From Stichopus chloronotus (Eukaryota > Echinodermata > Holothuroidea > Aspidochirotida > Stichopodidae), in NCBI GenBank assembly GCA_021234535.1, contig SFZH01000008.1:21601091-21665090 (forward strand): a DNA stretch of 64,000 nucleotides, in the 5' to 3' direction. A program made the translations under genes and the position numbers. How positions within the stretch are numbered: the stretch's first letter is position 1; the number at the start of each line of letters is the position of its first letter. Under the pieces are notes generated by a model. It saw only the letters and a list, made by a program, of their open reading frames with translations, had not been told where the DNA came from and did no database searches. Below, in pieces: positions 1 to 13,800 of this stretch.

Positions 1-186
1 GACCTTTGAAATACCTCATTATGTAGACAAGGTTTGAATACGAGTTTATGCTTTCACAATTGAGGTAATGTCTACAAAAGTCACATCACACTCGACATGG
101 ACATAATTAATTGAAATAAGATCTAGGATTAGATTGTGAGTTCTTACTTCCAGACCGCAGATGGCAGAATATTTGGGATCAACATG
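1..186. other. Start of window, nothing recognised
   Basis: Short AT-rich lead-in with no ORF, repeat or RNA signature that I can support. Confidence 0.4.
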
Positions 187-416
187 GCTTTTTAGTCTTC
201 AACTGGGTAATTTGATACCCATGTACCACGTGACGTGGGTTCCAGATGGGTGTTAAGTCGGCTACATGGTCTACCTTTTAGGCACCATTTTACCCATATG
301 GGACCCAGATATACCTCATCTGGGCAAAGGAAGTGCATTGTTTGTTTTCGCTTTATGCATGGCATAGGAAGCTCACTGGTAAATCCTGCACTGGGTTCAA
401 CCTGTTGAGGTTGCAA
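187..416. repeat. Dispersed repeat fragment rich in ACCCAGATGGG-type motifs
   Basis: The segment contains repeated near-palindromic words such as ACCCATATGGG, CAGATGGGT and CATCTGGGC. Its left part (CTTCAACTGGGTAATTTGAT) recurs on the opposite strand near 49295-49325 as CTTCAACTGGGCAACTTGAT, so it belongs to a dispersed family. A 74-codon minus-strand reading frame here looks like a by-product of the repeated words and resembles no protein I know. Confidence 0.5.
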
Positions 417-3400
417 TCTTTACACTGTGTGAAATCAGTATATGAAGATAAATTATGAATACGTTTTGTATTCATGTTCATATCTGTCACTTTATGACGA
501 TTTATAGTGTTAATTGTAAGTAATTTTTAAAAACATGTTAATTAAACGTCATTTGGTTAGTTACTTGTACATGTTACGGCAGTTATTACATATTACATAC
601 ATAATGCACGTGGCATGTGTTCATAGGGTTCATTCAAATATTGTTGTTGTTGATGGCAAATAATCAACTAAAACGTGATCCATATTAATTTATGTTGCAA
701 TACATTTGCATATATACTCATTGAGCCAACTTACTACACGTTTGCTATTTCAATCTTCTACGGAAACAAAGGAAGTTCTCAATCGATTGTTTATGCGCAG
801 AGCAATCTTTTATTTTGCCTGTCTTTCGTACAATGCAATGGGGAAAACGCTGCACAAACACTTTTGTATAAATATATGAGATAATAAATAGATCAGATTT
901 GGCCATCAGTAGAACTAGGGGCTCTAGTGATTTTACATGTTGTCAGTACGTGTTAGTCAACTTACAAACTGAGGGCTAACAGCAATATTCTGAAATATTT
1001 AAACAAACTACCCCACATAATAATGTAGTAGAAACAGCACTGAGTCATTAAGATCGCCGTGTTCAAACGCAGCTTTGGATCATCCTACCACTTTGAATTC
1101 AATTTTAATGATGTAATTTAGAAGCTGGCCAGCTCAATTAAGTGACAAAGGTAAAGCACTGAGAAAAACACCAGTGAGTATTTTGTAATAAGAGTTGCAA
1201 TAACAAAGAGAGAGAGAAGAACATGTCAACGAATATCAATGTCCTTTCCTAAGCAAAATTGAAAATAGATGTAATGGTACATCTCCCAAAGATTTGCTTC
1301 TCCCATCCATCCCATCCTGAATAAAACGTTAATGTGACTTGCATCTCAAGATCAGAGGAATGAAATGCTTCCATCAACACAAACTTATCTTAATTATGGA
1401 AATAATCAAAACTAATTTCAACTATCGATATCATGTTTTGAAATAACCAGTTACATGTATCACTTTCATGCTCATCAGACATTGATGGATCTTTGGACGT
1501 TACTCCACTGAAGTATTACATGTTAGCAGTAACCTATTTATCCCAACTAAAATGTTCTATAGTTTCACCAGACCATTGAATCTTCATTCACTGTATATTA
1601 ATTTGTTCAGTTCATTTGTATAGTTTCATCATTTTATCCTTTGCTGCTTCAAAATGTCATGATATGATCAACACTAGAAACGGTACACCGTGCCAAGTAG
1701 CCCTTTTCATCATTGCTGCTTAGGCTAAAAAAAATATGTGGTGATTCGAAACACTCTACTCAATCTAGAAATAAAAGCAAAGAATAAATTAAACAAAAGA
1801 CCACATAAGCTAAGGTTGAACCTTTCCACCCAAACATCATTTTTTTTTTTTACAAAAGGGCAATTTCTCATCTTTCTTCTGGTAAATTTCAATGGTTGCC
1901 TACACTCTCAATTCACTATGGTCAAAACTGAGCACCAATCTATGGTCAATTTTGACAATAGTGAATTAAGAGCGTAAGTATACAGTACTGTTGGAGCATT
2001 ATTCCAAATACCATTGACAGCAGTAGTTTCTGTCATCAATAGAGACAAAATACGTCCTTAGTATCACTATTTAGGAGTAACACAGGCAGCTGTTATGCAT
2101 ATTGCTGTCGTTTGTGTGGAAAGTCATTGAAAAGGGTGAGCATGATTTAAGGAAGGCATCGTCCACAAACTATATACACTTAGCGATTGACAGTTGAGCT
2201 GCTCGCATAGAAAGTTGACTGTGGATTATGTTTTAAAATATACTCCTCAACGCCTCGCTGTCGATGTGTCAACATAACCTGTCTGTCTTAATGAGCATAC
2301 CTGTGTCCCACATTGAAGACAGACCCAATGAAGACGTTCTCTTAAGTCAAATGGCAGGTCTCTATGTTGTTATGTAGTTAGATACTTGCACGATTCTCCA
2401 TTATGTATCTTATTTACAAGTGTTGTTTAGTTTAAATAACGAAATAAAAAGAACTCTCTTTCCGTTTTGGACTGGCCGTAGGATAGTTAATTATGATCAT
2501 TTACAAGTATGTTTGAATGTCTGAGGCAAGGTATATTGAATCCTGTACAAAAACAAAATTCAATTTCGATTGTTTTTGCATAGTTCAGTGTTGTCCTCAT
2601 GTACGCGTTATCTAAGTATGTTTATGTATACATTTCTAACGTAGAGGACTATTTCCTGTTCGGCCAAGTGCCGTGGATATTATTCCCTAGCATTGCCTCT
2701 TTTACACGACTCATTAAACTGGACAAAAGAACACTATTGCGGTCGTGTCTCTTCTACTTTCATGCTCTTTCATACTTAGCAAAAGAAGCAAAACGAGGCC
2801 AATTGTCAATCAAATAGAACTTTTGTCACAATACATATTGTCAAAAGGTATATGCTGAGTTGTTCAAATGTGCTTAAATGCAGGGAACCAAAAAAACATG
2901 AACTTGTCATCACAACATTTAGGTTATTCCCTGAAATAGTTGTCAAGTGAAGCACAACAAAAATGTAACAAATGATTGAGTCTATAAAAATGAAATTATA
3001 ATACATAATAAGGAATATCGGTATATGCAATAAGGAAAAGATGAGGCATAGATTCTTTGATAATTACCTTCTGATATAGGGATTGCTATAAAAGTGCATT
3101 TTTAATTGTCATATGCTTTAGAGTCTACTGAGCGATATGGGTTGGTTTGTTTAGTACATATTACATTGACTAACATAAAGAATTACATGCAACATAACTC
3201 AAAGCATGAGTAAACGCTTCAATAATTTGATGTAGTCAATCATTATCCCAATAAGTCCATCCGATGGTCTTTCGTATTCCTAACAAAGAAAAAGAGCAAT
3301 CGTCACTCGAAAAGAGTATGTACAGGCCCGAATTGACTGGATAGAAAATAAAAATTACTTTCCACCATCCCAGTGTTCGTCTGTGATTTGCGTTCCTGTT

Positions 3401-4276
3401 CCTTCGTGTTAAAATGGATTTATAATACCTAATTAACTCCGGGTATCTCAGAAAGAAACGTTTCGTTATATAGTTTTGATTTTGATAATATTTGTAATAC
3501 TACATGTGACGATTAAAGGTTTTGGAAACCATTTAAGTTTACTTTTTCCGTATGTTTATTGTAACATACCAAAGACCAAAATATTTGGAGCACCAATAAT
3601 TCCGTTTACATATGAGTGTTGATAGTTATTTCAATATTAAATCACTTAGTTTATCATGCTAGCTGTTAAATTAGCTCATAGAATTTTTTATGAGAGTATT
3701 TCATGAGCTCTGTTGGGGATACTTTAAAACCTCATGATACCATTGCATGTCTTCAAGCAAACGTTTTATGAGAAGTTGATAGAACATAATTGCAATGGTT
3801 ATAATATTGTAAGGTTAATATGACATTTCCATTTTGAACACATAACATCCTATCGGTATCTCAATGAGATTGATGAGAAGTAAAATCTTAAATCATTTTG
3901 GGAAGCCAAACTTTCAACAGATACTTCAATTACAAACATCCGCATGTACAAGCATCCATATATACGTTTTAAAAAGGAGGTTTGATGATATCTCAAAAAA
4001 AAAAAACTAATGAGAACCATCAGCTCATCAGAAGCATGTGCATTTGAAGATATATGGTGTATATATTTGTGTATGGGGAATTCCTAGCTAGGAAATTCAT
4101 TATCCTGCAACAACTGTACCTTAGTTGGCCAGCGTACTCAGAAACAAAAAACAAAAACATTACAAAGGCTCAAAAATAATTTACCTACTAAAGTTACACG
4201 CCATTTCACTTCTTACTCATAGTATAATGTCAATGCCAATCAAAAATAAAGCAATACTTCTTTGAACTAGCACACA
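417..4276. other. Long non-coding stretch, nothing recognised
   Basis: About 3.9 kb of AT-rich sequence with scattered homopolymers (for example A or T runs near 1842 and 4000). Reading frames are under 80 codons and show no domain motif, signal peptide or supporting splice pair. It could be intergenic sequence or a large intron; the sequence does not decide. Confidence 0.4.
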
Positions 4277-4629
4277 TTAAAGGGAAATAGGGCGTTTAGA
4301 ATACACACCCATGGCATACAAAGAAAATAGCTTTAACCATTGTTGAACCATTCAGTCTCATCAATAAACATCTGTCAAAGCTTCATCTCCTCAAAATATT
4401 ATGCATGTGATGAGTAATGGAAGATGCATCATTTGAATTTTGAAAAGTTTGGGTGAACAAGTGATTGTTGAGCAACAAATAACTGAATTTCTATCTGTGA
4501 GAATCTTTTTCCTTGAAAAGAAGGCTACTATCCTTCCTTATTTTGAATAATCTATCATTCTGAGTCCACAAATATTCGTTTTAAAAATATGGTTGTTGTC
4601 TGTAAAACAAACGCCCTATTTCCCTTTAA
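4277..4629. mobile_element. Complete MITE with 21-bp perfect terminal inverted repeats and TTAA ends
   Basis: The element starts TTAAAGGGAAATAGGGCGTT at 4277 and ends with its exact reverse complement (4609-4629), 21 of 21 bases, with TTAA at both outer edges as expected for a TTAA target duplication. Total length is 353 bp and there is no coding capacity. TTAA targets are typical of piggyBac and Kolobok type transposases, so it was probably mobilised in trans by one of these (inference). A decayed relative lies at 8678-8925. Confidence 0.85.
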
Positions 4630-4860
4630 GCACGCATTATATCAACAGCTTATTTCACGGATGAGCAATGGCGGCAGCAAGAAAAGCCCGGGGGGGGGGG
4701 GGCATACCACCAAGTGATATGTTAAAACCTCAGAATTGCAGGGGGATTTGCCCTCTGTACCCCAGTAGACTTTGTCTCTGGACACTGCAAAGAGTCGCAA
4801 GTGTCAATATTTTCAGTACATTACACTGAAATTAAACCTCAGACCTTAAGGTGCTATGCC
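4630..4860. repeat. Poly-G tract with flanking repeat-like sequence
   Basis: A run of 13 G residues (4690-4702) follows GGCGGCAGCAAGAAAAGCCC, and a G/C-rich stretch with GGGGGATTTGCCC follows. Similar poly-G junctions occur at 17422-17439, 20805-20827, 53852-53869, 62997-63011 and 63541-63560, suggesting one dispersed family with a G-rich end. Confidence 0.4.
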
Positions 4861-7154
4861 CCCCGAACCACACCCGCTTTGCTCCTTGGCTGCATGATGG
4901 GTTCTAAGACCTCATTTGATAACTTAGAGGAGAGGACCAGCCGAAATAGTGAAAATCGTACTTTTTTTTTCGTTTAATGGTGCCTATCCTAAGATTTAAT
5001 TCTTTTTCCACCCAGAAATATGTCTTTGCTTCCTGGACCCGCAACGGCCCCTGGAAACCACTCGTTAAGCTCCCTCTTCGCATTCGATTTCCCACTGGGA
5101 GAACATTTTGCCCCTTTCCCCAACAGTTTCGTCTACCCTCTCCTTAATCTGAGATCCTGGTGCCGTCACCAGGCGGTATATTGTCATGCTCGTAGAAGGT
5201 AGTGTTATTAATACACACGTGTAGCCATTTACCACTTATCAAGTTCACTTACCAACTCTCGTTGGGAAGCTCATGACATTTTTCAATTATGAAACCAGGA
5301 AGTTTAAATTTGAAAATGAACATCATCCACTTCATTTAGCATTCGAATTCTGTCAATGCATGTGTTGTTATTGACAACTTAATTGACACACATGACACGG
5401 GACAATGAGAGGTAACAAAAAATATCGAGCTTAAAACGAGCTAACTAAAAAAAAAAAAAATCTGTCACAAAAACAGTCAGGGGCGGATTTATGGGGTCCG
5501 AAGTTCCCGGCTGCTTTAAAATGCGTATTTTTTTAACTTCATAAAAAGCACAAAACCCTATCCAATTACCGCACTGGGACTATGTGCAGTGTCAGTGAAA
5601 CTTTGGTCATTATATATTCTACCTCAAAATAGTAGTACTTAAGTGAAGAGTTACCGATTACTGAGTTACTGAGATTTCTGTTAACGCAGACCTTTGACAT
5701 CCTGATAATATTATGGATCAGGTGTATTATCCTCTGTACTAACTCATGAGCATTATGTATTAAATTGGATTGCTAACTTCAGTATATTACCAGGGTAACC
5801 AGGCCCACAGCAAAACTCTCTACACTTTCAAGTGACTTCGACTATCATTTTCCACAATCTCAGTGTTTGGCGCCATAACTCTCTGCACCGTTAGGGTCTT
5901 ATGTTAAGTCCTGCAATTGATTGGGATGGAATTCAGGGTGATCTGATGAAAAGAAATAACTCAAACAGGTTTCGAAACATCAATGTGAAACCTGATATAT
6001 GGGAAACGTCAATATAGCATGACTGCAGTTGACACACATAAAGTGAGAGAAAAACATATATTTTTCCATACACAATGAAACTGTCACAGAGATTGCACTC
6101 TGTATATTGCGTTTTTCTTTTTTTTTTTGCAATAAACCCCCTGACAGATACAGTGACACACGGCTTGAAGAATAGCCCATTCTAAAGCACTGGTATAAGT
6201 TCTGTTGCTTTCATTTGCTATGGAAGGTATAAAGTTTTAAGTCGTTTTCAATCATTAATTCATGGCATGCATTATCAACGTCTCTCTGCCCTCTGGCGGC
6301 AACATACCCAGAAATAATGGTGAAAAAACTCAAACAATTTACATCTTGTATCAGTTATCTCCTATGATAAAGCACAAACAGTGCAGCATTTTGTGCAAAG
6401 TGAGGCACGTTTGTTCAAGAAACTCTTAGGGGAAGGGTAACCCCTTCAACTTATAAACCTCCCTTAAAATCAGTTGCTTATACAAATTACTATGACCCCG
6501 GGCAGGGGTGTAGGCTGAGAAGTAAAGGATGTGCCAGGTGAAAGAAAAAAGAATTACCCGGAAGGGTCTAGAATTCAGAATCACCAAGGAAAACGAAAAA
6601 ACTAAAACAGTTGCCAAAAAGTGTGAATTCCTAAAGAAATATTCAATTCAAACATAGCATAACCCTATGTAGCACCATTTTACATCCAACCCACCCTATG
6701 TTAGAAAAAAGTTCCACCCTTTCCCTTTTGACCCCTCCCCAGGATGGCGATCAGTTGTCATCCTACCCCCTTCTGCCAATCTTGGATGCGCCACTACAAA
6801 GTATAGAAAAATAATAACAATCAACTGAAAATTGATGACATCAACTACATATATTTTCACTTTCATTTACTGTTGTTTGTCTTTATTAATTTTACTAATG
6901 GATTATTTGGAGCACTTGGACACTATATAACTATGTGAAGTTCAAAATAACAACGTTATTGTCAACAACATTATCCTTACATTTTGGGATACATACAGCA
7001 GCAAGTGAGCAATAAACTGTTGCCTGTGAGGTCGAATAGGTATCACCTTCTTAGCAAAAGCATAGTAAAAATTTGGGGATTAATTTTCAAATCTTCTTCA
7101 TTACACTCCTAAGGACGGTGATCAGGGCAAAAAAAAGCAGTGTCATAAGGGAAA
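4861..7154. other. Non-coding stretch with repeat scraps
   Basis: No supported gene. GGGGCGGATTTATGGGGTCC near 5479 and TTGGATGCGCCACTAC near 6781 look like opposite-strand versions of one G-rich, GGCGGATCC-like repeat end, which implies fragmentary insertions. The reading frames have no recognisable features. Confidence 0.35.
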
Positions 7155-7395
7155 CACAAATATCAAAAGATGAAGACAAATGTCGAAAGGAAAAGACAAA
7201 CGTCAAGGTAAACACGAATGTCGAAAGGTAAAGGTAAACGTGGAAACGTTAATTTAGAATAATCTCGAAAAGTACAGATGAATATCAAAAGGTAAATGTG
7301 AACCCAAAATAAAAACCCCAAAAGAGAAAGATAAATGCCAAAACTATTACTGTAATAGCAAATCTCAGTGTCAAAAGGAAAAGACGAACCCACAC
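7155..7395. repeat. Degenerate minisatellite, unit about 18-21 bp
   Basis: Roughly ten imperfect copies of a purine-rich unit close to TCRAAAGGWAAAGACAAAYG run head to tail: TCGAAAGGAAAAGACAAACG, TCGAAAGGTAAAGGTAAACG, TCAAAAGGTAAATGTGAACC and TCAAAAGGAAAAGACGAACC. The 90-codon minus-strand frame across it is an effect of the repeat. Confidence 0.6.
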
Positions 7396-8677
7396 AGGGT
7401 AAATACTGACGGTTTCCTGTCATCCAAGTGCACATTGCTGTAATGTGTAATTATATGAGCATTTCGTAGTTTGATTAGCAGGTAAGCCTACACTGCACTC
7501 TCATGTAGGCCTAAGACAGATTTGGAATACAATGGCCAGATTCCAAATGGCTGAGTCGCAAGATCCCTGGCAACCGTATACCTGGCCGAGGTAAGCCTAG
7601 TAGAACAGGCAGATCATGTACAGCATGCTGTATTTTCCGTACATGACTTCAGTCGTCAGAACAATTCAAAAGCTAACATAGCCATCATAGACAGAGGGCA
7701 GTCACAAACGAACATCAACAAGAGAGTCACAAACAGAATGAACAAAACCAAAGAAACGTAGTGGCTACTTACTCGATCATGGGATAAATAAGCACTACTG
7801 TGCCTCTTATTTATTCGATCACAACCAGCCAATCATATTTCGAAAAGTGCATGGTATAATGACCCGGCAATCGTGAATCACTTGTGCCACAGCACACACG
7901 TCGACCATATAGACAGCCAAGCAAATAGTCAGAAACTTTCAAAAGAAAACCTGTGAATCTTTAATCAATAGATTGCAGGAACCACCAACAAAAGAGTCAG
8001 AAGAGTCAGCTTCATGCCAATTTCAAACCTTCCTCCTGAAATCTGGATGATTTCTCTGTTTCCAGTAGTGCACAGGTAAATAAAAAGCCTTGTCAACTTG
8101 CTTTTATTTAGAGTAAATTCTCCCCCGTCAAGATATTGGTTTTGAATTCAACAGTTGGACGATGGCGGACTTTTGTCAAACCTGCATCTTGAAGGGATAC
8201 GGAAGAACACAAAAATAATAAAGTTATCTGTCACGTGATGTGGTAAATATAATAAATACACTGTTGCTCCAATACGCGATTTGGCAAATGCGCTTTTCCT
8301 CTAATCTTTTACTAATGACTGGGCAAATAAGAAGGGCGCTGCTGCCTATTTCCTCGACGATTGCGGAAATAAGCAGAGAACTTTTTTACTTACCCGACCA
8401 TAGGGCAAGTAAGGACGACGTTACCCACCGGGATCAGGTATAGAAAAAGCAGAGTGGGCTTTATGAATTTGTGCCCAATAATAGTGCAAATAGGTGAAAC
8501 GGTCCTGCTTTTTTAACAGGTCATCATTTATGTCAGCAGTAATGCTATGCTTATTTCCACAATAACCTAAATCGATTTGTATTCTTCTACTTCTCACCGG
8601 GCTACGCGTGCGCCGCAAACATACTAAGCACACATTGAGTATAGTGGACTCTCTGTTATCCTTTTGGCTGCCTTGTC
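7396..8677. other. Non-coding stretch, nothing recognised
   Basis: No gene or element with definable ends. Two short phrases recur (TACTTACTCGATCATGGGATAAATAAG near 7765 and a close variant near 8390, both of the form TTACYCGAYCATRGGR), a minor direct repeat of unknown origin. Confidence 0.35.
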
Positions 8678-8925
8678 TTAAAGTGATATGGAGCGTTTCG
8701 AATGCACCATCACTGCATACAAACAAAAAAAAAGGTTTCTACATTGTTAAGCCATTCAGTTTAACAAATAAACATCTGCAAATGCTTCAACTCTTATAAA
8801 CTTTTTGCGTGAGGATGCATCATTTGAACGTTTAAAAGTTTCGGTGAACAAATTATTCCTGAGCAATAAATTACAAAATTCCATCCCTGAGAACTTATTT
8901 CTTAAAAAGATCGCTTCTTGACCCT
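8678..8925. mobile_element. Decayed second copy of the 4277-4629 MITE
   Basis: The start TTAAAGTGATATGGAGCGTT aligns with the terminus of the element at 4277. The interior matches in order: AAGCCATTCAGTTTAACAAA, AATAAACATCTGCAAATGCT, GGATGCATCATTTGAACG and GTGAACAAATTATTCCTGAG all have counterparts there. The right terminus is lost or too mutated to define, so the end coordinate is approximate. Confidence 0.75.
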
Positions 8926-9317
8926 TTTTTTTCTCTCAAGATGTGTCTTTATTTTTTGACGTTTTTGTTTCCTCTTTCTCGTTGTTTGTATTTCTTAAAT
9001 AATATTTACAGTGCATTATCATACCGTTTATATACAGATATAAAGGTTCATACATATAAAACAAGACTTAGAAATAGAAGAAAAATTGGGATTATAAATA
9101 ACCAGATGCATATTCGTTGCACAAGAACCACAGAAAACGTTAAACAACATTCTTAACATTCCAACGATGTTCGTGCGCGATAAAGGTCATCACTGGTTTG
9201 TGTAAGATAGCAGACGACAAAACACTGACTATCTACGTTTTTCCTTTTGTATTTATCGGCAAGTGATTTTACAAACTTGTTCGACCGTGTTTTATCTTAA
9301 CGATAACGTACATTCAC
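8926..9317. other. Non-coding stretch, nothing recognised
   Basis: AT-rich sequence between two elements with no supportable gene. Confidence 0.35.
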
Positions 9318-9870
9318 TTAAAAGGATTGTCTAGTCACACATAAGACTTTGATATGTTGAAGAGTAAGTTAATCTGACCATTACAGTGAAACTTTCATTC
9401 AATTGACATGTGTGGTTCCGGAGATATCAGTTGAAGTTGCCACATTTGTTACCAACAGTTGACTTGAAGCAAACAGGAGTGATGTCATTTCCCCACATTG
9501 ATAAAGCATCTTATGCTTTTCTTTAAAATTTACACCAAATTTAATACTCCAATATCTAGTGCTATCACAATGTGAATGTACGATGGGTATAAGAGTTTTG
9601 CGACATTTACATATCCAGTACCTTAGCTGACCACCTATTAATTTCAAGGTCGAAATAATACAATAATAAAGAAAACAAAAGACTATTCAGCCATGTGAAG
9701 AGATGATGTCACTCCTGCTTGCCTCAAGTTCACAGTTGGTAGAAAAGGGGGTAACCTCAACTGGTAATATCTTGAGAACCACACATGGGAACTGAATCGA
9801 AGTTTCACCAGAATAGTTGGATAAGTTCCACCTATCCAAGTTAAATTTGTGGCTAGACCATCCTTTTTAC
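9318..9870. mobile_element. Foldback element with about 190-bp imperfect inverted arms
   Basis: The left arm (about 9318-9510) and the reverse complement of the right arm (about 9680-9870) align throughout. Matching words in order: AAAAGGATTGTCTAGTCACA / AAAAGGATGGTCTAGCCACA; GTGAAACTTTCATTCA / GTGAAACTTCGATTCA; CATGTGTGGTT in both; TACCAACAGTTGACTTGAAG / TACCAACTGTGAACTTGAGG; GCAAACAGGAGTGATGTCAT / GCAAGCAGGAGTGACATCAT. About 170 bp separate the arms. No protein is encoded. This is the architecture of a foldback or long-TIR MITE; the superfamily is unknown and no clear target duplication is visible. Confidence 0.7.
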
Positions 9871-10869
9871 TGAGATGGGCCAATAGGAGTAGAGGATTGT
9901 ATGTATTTATGACTAGAAGATGGAATGTATGGAAACTGGATAGGCTAACAACAATTTTCAAGGTTGCTAGTAAGTAGACGGTAGGTAAACAAGTAGCCAG
10001 CAAATAATATGCATGCATGTGTTTTTCTTGTTCCTCCTAATATTGTTGCAATACGGGTTGTAATGTAGATGATTGTGAATAGCGCAATCGGTAAATACTC
10101 ATCAGTATCAGGACAAACAAAAATTGATTGCACTCTCACCACTCATAACAGTCAGTGTATTGAACTCGGACAAATCGGACAAAATCGGACAAATCGGCCG
10201 GGCTTAGGGTTAAATGTGACCTAGGCATACCACGAACGAATCTAATTTGAGCGATTAGGCATAATAACATATGTGGGTGAGAGAAATAATTATGGGTGTG
10301 ATAGTTGTGAGATTGAACGGACCAAATGTCCACACGTTAATGGCAGTATCAATTAGCTACATAGAACACGTCCTTTTATAAGCCGTATACTCCCGCGTGT
10401 TACAGCCTCATGCTTCTAATATGTGTGAATATAAGTATTAATCACACGTCATAGATACAGGCTACGTTTTGTGTTATCAAAATGTCATCTTGATGATTCG
10501 AAATTCATCGATTTTAATTTAGAGAAATATTAGGAGAATTAATGACACTAGTAATATTTCTTGATAAATTGGTAACAGAGAAAAATGACCCTGATCTCCC
10601 TTTGAATTATTGTGATTAATGTACTTGAATCCCTGCAAATCTCGCGTTCGAGTTGCTTAACAAAGTCAAAGGTGCAACTCCATGGGGAAACTTGTGAGAA
10701 GTTGGTTGATATATATCTTATATTTTTTTTTAATGTAAACTATCCTATACCTTGGTACTATAAGAGAGACATCATATTCCAAGGATCAAGTGCATTCAAG
10801 GACTGTTTCGTGGCTCCGTTTTATAAAGCTAGTGTAGTATATTATAGGATCCAATAACATCTGAAGAGT
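9871..10869. other. Non-coding stretch with a 9-10 bp tandem repeat
   Basis: CGGACAAAT is repeated three times with small slips at about 10168-10195 (CGGACAAATCGGACAAAATC). Otherwise there is no supportable gene or element. Confidence 0.4.
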
Positions 10870-13800
10870 CAGTAAAACTTGGACGTTGGGAATTGTTGTA
10901 CGCATGGAACGCCACATTAAGATTTAGCAAACGTTGGATTAAATTGTCAATTCACTTCCATACATTTGCAATTATGTTGCGGATATATCGAACTTAGTTT
11001 AGATATATTTTAAATAAATTCAGAAACCTTGATTAAATCTTGTGACATCCAAGCAAGAAAATTTGTTCAAGATGTACAAAATTGGTCTTTACTAACTACA
11101 ATTAACTATAGATATCTCGAAATCAAAAAAGATACCTTGAATATTGAGCCAATCAGAAATGTCAAGCGTTAAATCAGAGATATTCAAAAGAGAATTAGAG
11201 ATATCTAACAGGGCGCAATCAAACAATATTACATTTGGGTGGATGAGCTTTGTCAATATCGCTTTGTCTGTATCGCGGCTTTCCGTTTTTATAAAGAGTG
11301 GGTTTTCCGGTATTACAATCAGTAAAAGAAGTACGTACTTGAAAATTATGACATATGAAAATCTGGGGTGGACAGATGTGCACTATCCAACATAACGATG
11401 CGACACAGGATCGCATACAACTTAAGGGAAAGGTATTGTATTTACGTAGTGATTAGTAGTGATATTTATATACTTTTGAGTAGCAATGTGAAAGAATCTA
11501 GAATCTCTCAGAATGCAATGATTGCTATTGATTATAAGCCTTTTTTCATTGTAACGTGGTCAAAAACGTATTTACAATCTGCCAAACGTTTTTCACACAA
11601 AGCAAGCATTGACAGAGCGTGTGAAAACTTTGAGAACTTGATGGGAACTTGAGAAGCGCAAGGGGACTATTAACACGTGATTTGTCATCAAAACGTGGGA
11701 ATTTCTTTGCATTCGTAGTAGCCTAACCGTGGGTAAACCGTAATGCGTCTTTCAGCCTTTGGATTTCTACTAACTCCACGACTTGTCACCCACACCGTTA
11801 TAGTGAGGGATATGTGTAAATAATATATCATACTTCTTATAGTCATGAGAGAGGCTCTGACATTTTTACAAGTTTTCAGTAATAGCAAAATCATTCACAA
11901 CAACACAATTTGACCATTACTGGTAATGCTTGTCACTGCTAACTGAACGCGAGAGAAAAGCAGTGAGCGACAAACACATTTCAAATGGAAACGTGTCGAT
12001 TGCAAGATTGTTACTAGGAAACCAAATTTCAGAACACGAAATTCAATTGGTTTTCAAGCACTTCTTTAAAAAAGTCATATCTAGTAACAAAAAAAAAAAC
12101 AATGTATGAAAGTGAAAATTGGTTATTGTCACGAAACAGACACTTTGGCATTTCAGCCTAATTTGTTTTATCGTTGCCATATTCTTTTATCACTTTTGCT
12201 GAAAAGACTTTAAAGTACTTTACCAATAAATAAAGTTAAAGCACGTTGTTTTCATCTTCATTCGATACCCATTCACTAGCTTATTACTTACAGTCTATTA
12301 AAGCAGTTCTTACAACTGCACCAGTTCGAAGTCCATACAATGTATCGTTAGTAGGCTTTGTAATAACCTCGAAAGAATAACCTCGAAAAAATGACCTCGA
12401 AGGAAAGACTACAGGATAGGCTAGGTTATTCCTTTACATGTAATTTCGATGGTTTATTTCTGAAATAAAATTATGAAAGACAGTCAATGAAAAATGTAAA
12501 GCCAATTGGCAATTAGGTATTTGAAGAAATCATAGGGAATATAAATTAACAAACCAAACTTGATACCCACCTTTAAACCTCAATGGCTGTACGGGATAAC
12601 ACTATTCTATGCAGTCGGGTATCAATTAACACTACGACCACATGATAAAAAGCACATGTATATATCCAGCCCACTACCAGTAGCACAGTCACTCGGTTTA
12701 TGGGTTTAGTGATTTCATTTACAGCAAGTCTAGGATAACAGTGCCTAATCACATTCTAGGAAACTTAAACACTGCACATCCTAATATTTCATGAAAACAT
12801 TTGAATCTACCAGCTTCACTCCCAAATCGAAAAGTAGGAAAAGTTTCGGCAACGGTGTTGTTACTAAGAAAGGTGGATATACAAAGTGGTGGCGCTATGC
12901 TAGAACTACTTAGCAAAAGCTAAACCCTTTCATTTACTACAAAGGTAGATGAAGCATTAAGTATGTGCATCAAATAAAATTGCTTAAAGTTTAATTTTAG
13001 ACATCTCTTTGAATTAAATCGATTTAATTTACCTCATCTTGTAATTAAATACAAGTGGGGACTTGTATACTGATCATCCTTTATATCAAATTATGTCATA
13101 ACAGAACTTACTTTTGAGTTCCTAGCTGACGATTTATTTGTAAATGCGTTTTCATAAGCCCTCATTATATTGTGACTGGTTATAATTTACACAATATTCT
13201 GTGCAAATATTTGTTTACATCATGTGATATGAAATATTGTAATGAGTTCGTGTAATCTACTTTTAAGTTAATTTGATTTATTTCCCTTTCTTGACATAAT
13301 TAAGTGTAATACCACCAAAGGTACAGACCTTGAAAGCTTGGAAACCTAAATCGGTAAGAGTTTTTTTTAAAGCAAACTGACTATGAAAAAAATATTACAG
13401 GAAAGCAAGAAAAAAAAAACACAACAAAGATAAAAAGCAAAATATCTACATTTCGTTACATACAAAGAAATTAACTTATTCGAAAAAAGCACGGTGGGGC
13501 ACAGCGGAGAAAGATTAAGAGGTGAAATAATATATGCATGAAATATGGGACAGGGTAAGGGAGCAGAGATTATACTTTTGTGTGTGCCTTTTTTACTGAT
13601 GACAATAGGAATGGACGTTCTTGCATTACGTAAATCCCTTCACTAAAGTTTTTTGCGTTACCCAAATTACTCCACGAATTGAATTTTAATAAGTGACGCG
13701 AAACCTTTAAATTGGAACCCCCTGTCACGTAATCATGTTGTGTGAATTGAGTAGTACTTAATAATAAAGTCACATAACTGGGCAGAAAATATATCTGTGA

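Noticed and set aside
9683..10018. 111-codon minus-strand frame
   Set aside because: Half of it is the right arm of the foldback element.
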